64,000 nt of DNA from Tigriopus japonicus (Eukaryota > Arthropoda > Copepoda > Harpacticoida > Harpacticidae), in NCBI GenBank assembly GCA_010645155.1, contig CM021320.1, forward strand, positions 4,955,453 through 5,019,452, written 5' to 3'. The position numbers were made by a program, and so were the translations under genes. The notes under the pieces were generated by a model that was not told the DNA's origin, did no database searches, and saw only the letters and a list, made by a program, of their open reading frames with translations. This document shows positions 58,111-64,000 of the stretch, one piece after another; position 1 is the stretch's first letter, and the number at the start of each line of letters is the position of its first letter.

Positions 58111-59701
58111 ATGACAAGAGCTAAAACGAGCATACATTTGATTTTCTGGACCTCCCTTTGGACGACCTCCGTTTTTGCAGGTGAGAAACTGGTTTACTTG
58201 TCGACCTGAAAAAAGCACTCTTTTAAGTTATTCCAGGATCGCAAACGTATAACACTGGGGCTAAATGTTTTAAAAGCTTTTTCGGAGACGACAACGAAGA
58301 TTTCGATGGAAGTATCGAAACTTGCAAAGCAGATAATGGAACGCTTGCTTCAATTGGAACCCAGGCCGAATGGGACAACACAAAGTTTGCCTTGCGTAAG
58401 CATATCAGAGATATTAAAAAGAAGGTCAGAGCATATATCAAAATTTTTCTTTTTATGCACACAGAAAACTTATTCACGGGACAGAAATTATGGATGAATG
58501 TGAAAAATCCACAAAAATTCTGTTGCAAAACAGGAGAAAATTCGTGCAACAATAGGTTGTTTGACAGTCATGGAGAAAAACTAGATGATCTTGATCACGT
58601 ACCAGTAGAATTTGACGTTGGAGACAAGTACTGCATCCAGCTTGAATTAGATGGCAAGAGGATAATCGATTTAGAAGACAAGTTTAAAGCGGTAGATTGC
58701 AATAAAGAAAACGATTTTCTTTGTGAATATGGTTGTGCCACTACAACCATTACCACAACCACCACCACAACTACCAACACCACCACCACTGCCACAGCCG
58801 CCGCCACCACCACCACCACCACCACCACAAATACAACAACAACAACAACAACATCCACAACCACTACCAGCACCACATCCACAACCTCCACCACAGCTAC
58901 TACCACCACCACCAACAGCACCGCAACCACCAGCACCACCACCACCACCAAAACAACAACAGTCACAACAACAACTTCAACAAGAACTACCACCACTTCC
59001 ACAATCACCAGTACCAAGATCACCAGCACCACAACAACCAACAATGCATCTTCACCAGTACCGACGAAGACAATGACTACTACAACAACCGCAACTACAT
59101 CAAAAACCATGACCGTAAGCAGTGCCACATCAAGCCCGAAAGAAAACCGTGATCCAAACAACACAGGGCCCATATACTGTACTCCATATTTGTATTGGAC
59201 GAAGAGACCGTATTTCACAGACCCCTCCTTACCTCTCAGTTTTGAAGCGGCAGTAGAAACCTGTCCAAAGATTGGGAAAGAGTTGGCCACTGTGAGTCAT
59301 CCAATGGACTATTTGACCTTTTCCAAGCTGTTGAAGTCAAATGGTAAATGAATGGACTATCAATAGGAGTTTGCCCATCTCATAATCAATATATATTTAT
59401 TTTAAACGCGTTGTTAACAGAAGTTGATGCAGCCTGGGTAGCCTTGAAAAACCCAACTAAATCATTTTGTACGACTGGAAAGTCTTGTCAAGGCGTTATT
59501 ACTGATTTATCTGGCGAGATCACAAAGTTGGATCATCTGGGCAGTGTTTTTCATTTGGACAATCATTCTTATTGCGGCAATAGACGGCCATGCATCAAAA
59601 TGGATGGAAATGGAAATTTTTATTCCGAAGATTGTTCCAAACCTCTGGACGTTTTCTGTCAGACAATGTGTGAACAAGGTGAGCCTGAAATTCAAAAATA
59701 A
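58111..59701 (+). CDS. Secreted double C-type lectin-domain protein with threonine-rich mucin linker
   Basis: Exons 58111-58180, 58237-58395, 58465-59343 and 59421-59701 (GT-AG, phases 1, 1, 1) give 462 residues. A signal peptide covers about 1-23. CTLD 1 covers about 34-167: CFKSFF, LASIGTQAEWD, LWMNV, and a terminal DCNKENDFLCEYGC. Residues about 168-293 are almost entirely Thr with some Ser, Asn, Ala (mucin-type O-glycosylation expected), encoded by ACC/ACA repeats. CTLD 2 covers about 311-455 (CTPYLYW, ELATVSHPMDY, AAWVALKN-type WVALKN, DCSKPLDVFC). EPN/QPD and WND calcium-sugar motifs are absent from both, so carbohydrate binding is uncertain. It lies within the cysteine-rich secreted cluster. 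The last exon has a possible donor (AAG|GTGAGC), so a longer isoform is possible. AATAAA at 59771. Confidence 0.85.
58741..59110 (+). repeat. Coding ACC/ACA trinucleotide-rich array
   Basis: Interrupted ACN and CAA triplets encode the Thr-rich linker. Shifted frames give Pro/Gln- or His-rich peptides and the minus strand a Val-rich peptide, all artefacts of the repeat. Length variation between individuals is likely. Confidence 0.85.
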
Positions 59702-59770
59702 CTTTTGCACTAAACAAAACACTCCCACTCACACTTAGTTTTTTTTTCCAAAAAGATCTTGTATTGCATT

Positions 59771-59776
59771 AATAAA
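59771..59776 (+). terminator. Polyadenylation signal of the lectin gene
   Basis: AATAAA 70 bases after the stop codon; a second candidate is near 59895. Confidence 0.55.
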
Positions 59777-60352
59777 TTAAGTCATGTGTTGCCGAGAGCA
59801 ACTCATCTCAAAGGTGATGGAAACAAACTTATCACCATCATCGTGGGAATCAATGCAACCATACCTAGCATTTGTTGTCAATCTTTCATCAAAAATAAAT
59901 GAATATTTCCGGCCAACAATCTGACTTGGCGTTGCTTCATTACAAAGTACGTTCATATTGGTAGGCAGAACAGACAGGCATGGTTTATTATTGAGGAATC
60001 TGGTTTCCTAATAAAACAAACTAGTTACACCACGACTTTGGTTCACCAAATATCCAATGCTTGAGTTACCTGGAATTGGGTAAGCCCTTCAAATCTTTGG
60101 CCAATTCTCACTGACAATCCGACGCCAAAGCTTGTTTGCCCCAAGTACTCTCTAAAGGGCAACTTAAAAGCTTTATACACAATAGGATGATACCTGTAGT
60201 AAAGAAACAGGCCCTAAACGACAAACAAAAAATAGTGAAAAAACTTCGAACTAGTTTCCACTTAAAATGAAGCTAAAGGCGTCAACCTTCCATCAGTCGT
60301 GCAAACAATTTGAGATTGTCAAGAGATCATTGGCAAATAAAGTTTTACAACC
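59777..60352. other. Spacer between lectin gene and cysteine-rich gene 3
   Basis: No gene recognised. It includes a probable alternative polyadenylation signal for the lectin gene and the promoter of gene 3; no strong TATA box is seen at the expected distance. Confidence 0.4.
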
Positions 60353-61269
60353 ATGAAGACCGTGATTCTTTTACTCGGGCTTGTGGCCTTTGCCAAGGCC
60401 TTGCCTCAACCTCAAGAAGAACCCGTTGAAGCAGGTGTCGAAGAAAATTTGGAGGCTGGCGTGGAGGCCGACGAGGAGGTCATTGAAGAAGGGTCAGGAT
60501 CCGAAAATGGAACTGAATTTGATTACGAGACTGGATTGGGAGCATTTCAACCTACCTACGAATGTTCGGAAGATGCTGAATGCCCGCCTTATCACTTTTG
60601 CTTTGCTTCAGCATTCAGAGGAACGTAAGTGAAACTGATTTAAAATAACGTACGCCAGTGCTTTAATAAGCAATGCCTCTACATGTATTTTTTATTTCAG
60701 GTCATGCCAATCGAATTTGTACACTCGCAACTTTACTAATTGTGACTATTGCAAGGGGTATAAGGATCCTCAAGACGAGTCGACCGCATTTCCAACCAAT
60801 AGTTTCTGTCAACTTATCGAATCTGAAGCTCGGGTGAGAATTTGGCCAACATTGTTTTTCCCCTTAAAATCTCATTTAAACTAATGCTTAAATTTGCAGG
60901 GATATACTGAAGAGGAGAGTCCTCATCGTTGTTATGAGGAAATTGGATTTTGTTGCGCTGAGGCCTATTTCATGCCTTGCAAAGCTGACGACGAGACTTC
61001 TTGCCCAACCGGATTATCGTAAGATTTATAACCAATCAATCAGGGATACCTTTATCAACAAGTAATTTCAACGATTCTTAATTCATAGATGTGTTGAACA
61101 AACCTACAGTAATGGGGAAACAGTGAACCTGTGCAAACCTACCAAGACGGAATTCGATTATGGATCTGAAATTTCATGTGAGAAGGCTTATGATTGTCCC
61201 TGGTCCATCCTTGAGAACTCGTGGGCAATCTGCAATAACGGAACTTGCCTTCAAGTTATTGAAAGATAA
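60353..61269 (+). CDS. Secreted cysteine-rich protein 3 (four exons)
   Basis: Exons 60353-60624, 60701-60833, 60900-61018 and 61089-61269 give 234 residues, with the same exon phases (2, 0, 2) as cysteine-rich genes 1 and 2. Signal peptide MKTVILLLGLVAFAKA, then LPQPQ and a Glu-rich segment. The mature domain keeps the 16 shared cysteines and adds two (FTNCDYC and GFCCAEAYFMPC), still an even number. The third exon is 30 nt shorter than in its paralogues, removing the NYDQDGNVIEG-type loop. Potential N-glycosylation sites include NFT and NGT. Function unknown; extracellular by inference. AATAAA at 61315. Confidence 0.84.
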
Positions 61270-61314
61270 GGGGAAAAGGCTCCTTCTGATGTCATCTTAT
61301 TTGTTTTTCCATGG

Positions 61315-61320
61315 AATAAA
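61315..61320 (+). terminator. Polyadenylation signal of cysteine-rich gene 3
   Basis: AATAAA 46 bases after the stop codon. Confidence 0.65.
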
Positions 61321-63933
61321 ACAACCTTGCTGTGAGGATTTCACTCAAATGACTGATCAGTAAATACTTTAGGGATCAACGTTGCCAAGTGGTTGTTGTA
61401 ATGAACAAAGCAAGTAGATTTGGTATTGCTAATCAGATCTTCAATGGGCTATTCTTGGAGATCCTTCTTTTTCGCAACTTTCGCACATGCCGACAGGGTT
61501 AATCAATCAGCGTTGCCAGGTGGTACCAAAAGTTGTTTAAAATACTGCCAATTATGGGCTCTCACTGCCATTTTAGAAATCGTATACTGCCATTTTCTGC
61601 CACTTTTGAGCGAATTTTTTCTTGTTTTCGATCAATTTATGTGGATAGGGATTTTTAGGTGGAAAATTTTCGGGTGTCCTGCTATTTTCTGCCATATTCT
61701 ACCACTTTACACACTTTTCTGTCAAGAACATTTCTATATAGTCATTTTCATACTGACATGAAAAACCTATGTTTTTTGTGTGTGAATTTGAGTTTTCATA
61801 CATCCAAAGCTTTGTTTCGCTTTTTTTTGCGCCAAAAAGGAACCGGTTAAACTCAAAAACTCAGCAGCTGAGCAACATATTTTTAAGCAATTTCGTTTCA
61901 AAAGGTATCTAAATCTGCTCTAAAAGTGTCCTGACTAAAGTGTTAAAAATTATTTTACTTAATAGGTTTTAAGGTATATAACTTTCAATCTAGAACCTGA
62001 CTTTGAGAAAATCAATAAATTTAAGGTGTTCCCTTTGGTTTCCTGAGTCTGAAACATATCGCGTAGTGTTTGGGAATTTCCATAAAACTTGATGTGATTT
62101 TTTCAATACCGTGCGGATATTTCTTAGGTCCTGGATAAGGAAGCTATTACTTGTTTTCACCAGAAACTGGACACGAGAGAAAAAAAAATATGATTGATTT
62201 TGTTCAAAGTTACCTCCAGGATACGTAGTGTACTTTGATATTTGGTCAATCAAATGCTAATATTCTTCAAGCTAATTCGATGGAAGTTCTTTAGGTTAAA
62301 ATGAAAATTGATTTCACTCAAAAAAGTGAAACCTCAGAATTTTGACACTTAACAAAACGTTTATGAAAACAAGGTTCGTTAGTGAGCTTATAACTTAGCA
62401 CTTTTGGCTCCTCAAACAATTTTTTTGGGTCGTATGCAGCCATTCTGGAACAGATGGAAAGTACAAAAAATACAAAAAAAAAGAAATCGAAAAAGCTAGT
62501 TCTTCCCTTTAGGAGCTTTCTAAAGGGGTGAGAGCTTTCCGGTCATTGTGTTTTTGAAACTTTCCCCATGCTCTATTGTTAATAAAAAATGTAGTTTACT
62601 TTGGAGATTACTTCTCAATTTCAAGCTCAGATGATCCATCAAAACCGCCGGAAATAGAAGTTTGTTTACAAGAAATCAAAACACAAGATTGTTCATTAGC
62701 TATCTAACCAGCAAATAACCTCGACACAAGACTGAAACATAAACTTTATGCTTTGTCGAAAGCTGAAATATGGGAATAGATCATCTTTTACATGTTTTGG
62801 AAACGGTTGGTAAATTAATTGATCTGAAAAATATGACTAGAATATAAGATGAAGTTCGTAATGTGGCAGAGTGGAGATGAAGGAAAAAAATCTCTAATAA
62901 ATCTTTGGATGTTTTTGTTGAAAATGAATAGCCATGTTTTCATATATTGTACTTATCAATCTATAGATTGTAATGCATTTTTCCTTTTGTTCAAATTCAG
63001 CTCAATGAGTGTTTTCATCATTCATCATTACATACACGTAACTAAGTAAATAGTAGATCAAACAACTGCACAATCAATCAAAATCGAACAGAATTACGTT
63101 GACATGGTTTGAGCTCGGTCTAATCCAATGTGCAGGAACACCTACAGGGTGGTCACGAATTGGAGTTCCATACCGATCAACAATCATTTAATCATAAATT
63201 ATTCTTATTAGTGATCAGGTGACACATTACATGTGAAAAAAATTGTAACAATTAGGGCCCGGATTTGAACTTTTTGGCAAAACAAAAATTCCCCACCAAG
63301 TATTTTTGGGCAAAATTTGGCAGAATTCAAGCTTTTTGAATTTTGGGGAAGATGTTCAAGTTTTTTCACATTTTCATTGAAAAAAGGCTTTTTACTCAAT
63401 TATTTGGTCAAAATTTGGCAAGACTAAATTATATTGGACGTTTATGGAATTTTTAATTTCTTCAACAAATGAAGAAATCGTCTCTTTCCACGTATTTACG
63501 TATTGGCTTGAAATTCTACTTCCATGGGATTTTTTTCCCAAGCAAACTCTATTTATTTTTAGAAAAAGTGGTTTGTCACATGCTATGCCACTTCACAATC
63601 TAGGATTAAATACAAGTTGGTCACTGTAACCCACATCTTTGGTTTTCCAGAAGTACTTTTGCCTAAAGTCAAAACTGGTTAAGGAAAAAGTTAACCTCTT
63701 GAAAACAATTTTCACTCTCGAAATCACAAACCACCCTTTTAAAAACTGTGACGAATTTTTTGAAACATTTCTACCATCTTAATATAACTAGGCAGGCGAA
63801 TTGGCAAGAGGAATGGCGATTTTTCTTCCAACACACACAATAAACACAATTTCAAAAAGTTAATATTCTGACTCAATCTTTACCCAATCCTCCAATACAA
63901 TGTCTCCTTTGATACAAAAAAAACCTTTCAACC
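61321..63933. other. AT-rich intergenic region without recognised genes
   Basis: Several short frames, none supportable. Short TGGCAAAATTTGG-like repeats around 63260-63420 may be subterminal repeats of a hAT-like remnant, but ends were not found. Confidence 0.4.
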
Positions 63934-63971
63934 ATGAAGTTTTCTATGCTTGCCAGAGGATTCACTGCATT
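63934..63971 (+). CDS. Possible first coding exon at the right edge
   Basis: ATG in the context ACCATGAAG begins a short hydrophobic reading (MKFSMLARGFTA) and is followed by a good donor, ATT|GTGAGT. The MK- start and early phase-2 intron are reminiscent of secreted proteins nearby, but the exon is much shorter than theirs and the rest of the gene lies outside the window. Low confidence. Confidence 0.25.
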
Positions 63972-64000
63972 GTGAGTCTACTGTAATATATTTTCTATTT

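Noticed and set aside
58595..59290. 231-codon valine-rich minus-strand frame and His/Pro-rich frames
   Set aside because: Shadows of the Thr-coding triplet array of the lectin-mucin gene.
1..64000. CRISPR arrays, operons, phage or bacterial features
   Set aside because: Spliceosomal introns, SINEs and polyadenylation signals show this is eukaryotic nuclear DNA; no direct-repeat array with unique spacers is present.

Overview
The window looks like arthropod nuclear DNA, most likely a crustacean such as a copepod. This is an inference from gene style (short GT-AG introns, an arthropod-type Vilse/ARHGAP39 RhoGAP, tandem secreted cysteine-rich proteins) and repeat content; no rRNA or mitochondrial marker fixes the species. 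It is a gene-poor, AT-rich, repeat-rich stretch with seven supportable protein genes and many mobile elements.

Layout. 1-8.3 kb: a possible 3' end of a CDS at the left edge, a Vilse/ARHGAP39 RhoGAP encoded in one uninterrupted frame (2197-5766), and a convergent two-exon divergent 7TM receptor (8250-6379, minus). 8.3-37.7 kb: no convincing host gene, but dense transposons: three nested hAT-like elements (21.7-25.2 kb), a non-LTR retrotransposon joined to a SINE head (28.3-31.0 kb), a long-TIR element with 10-bp target duplication (31.6-32.7 kb), a TA-flanked foldback element (33.7-34.0 kb), a tRNA-derived SINE (34.9-35.1 kb), and three of the window's four copies of a 273-bp element with 7-8-bp duplications. 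37.7-47.0 kb: an unrecognised Ser/Pro-rich gene whose exons are joined across an 8-kb intron. That intron holds the most striking object here, a complete 341-bp miniature LTR retrotransposon (TRIM) with identical 127-bp LTRs and a primer-binding site extended into a roughly 60-nt copy of tRNA-Ser(CGA). 47-53.9 kb: noncoding, with SINE and LINE pieces. 54-61.3 kb: a cluster of secreted proteins, made of three paralogous four-exon cysteine-rich genes and one gene encoding C-type lectin domain, threonine-rich mucin linker and second lectin domain. 61.3-64 kb: noncoding, with a possible first exon at the right edge.

Functionally, the RhoGAP would act inside the cell in Rho/Rac-dependent cytoskeletal signalling and the 7TM protein at the membrane. 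The 54-61 kb cluster encodes exported proteins that could act outside the cell in defence, mucus, cuticle or host interaction; that role is inferred only from architecture. The mobile elements show partnerships: the SINE carries the 3' tail of the LINE, and the TRIM, TIR elements and SINEs have no coding capacity and must rely on enzymes encoded elsewhere.
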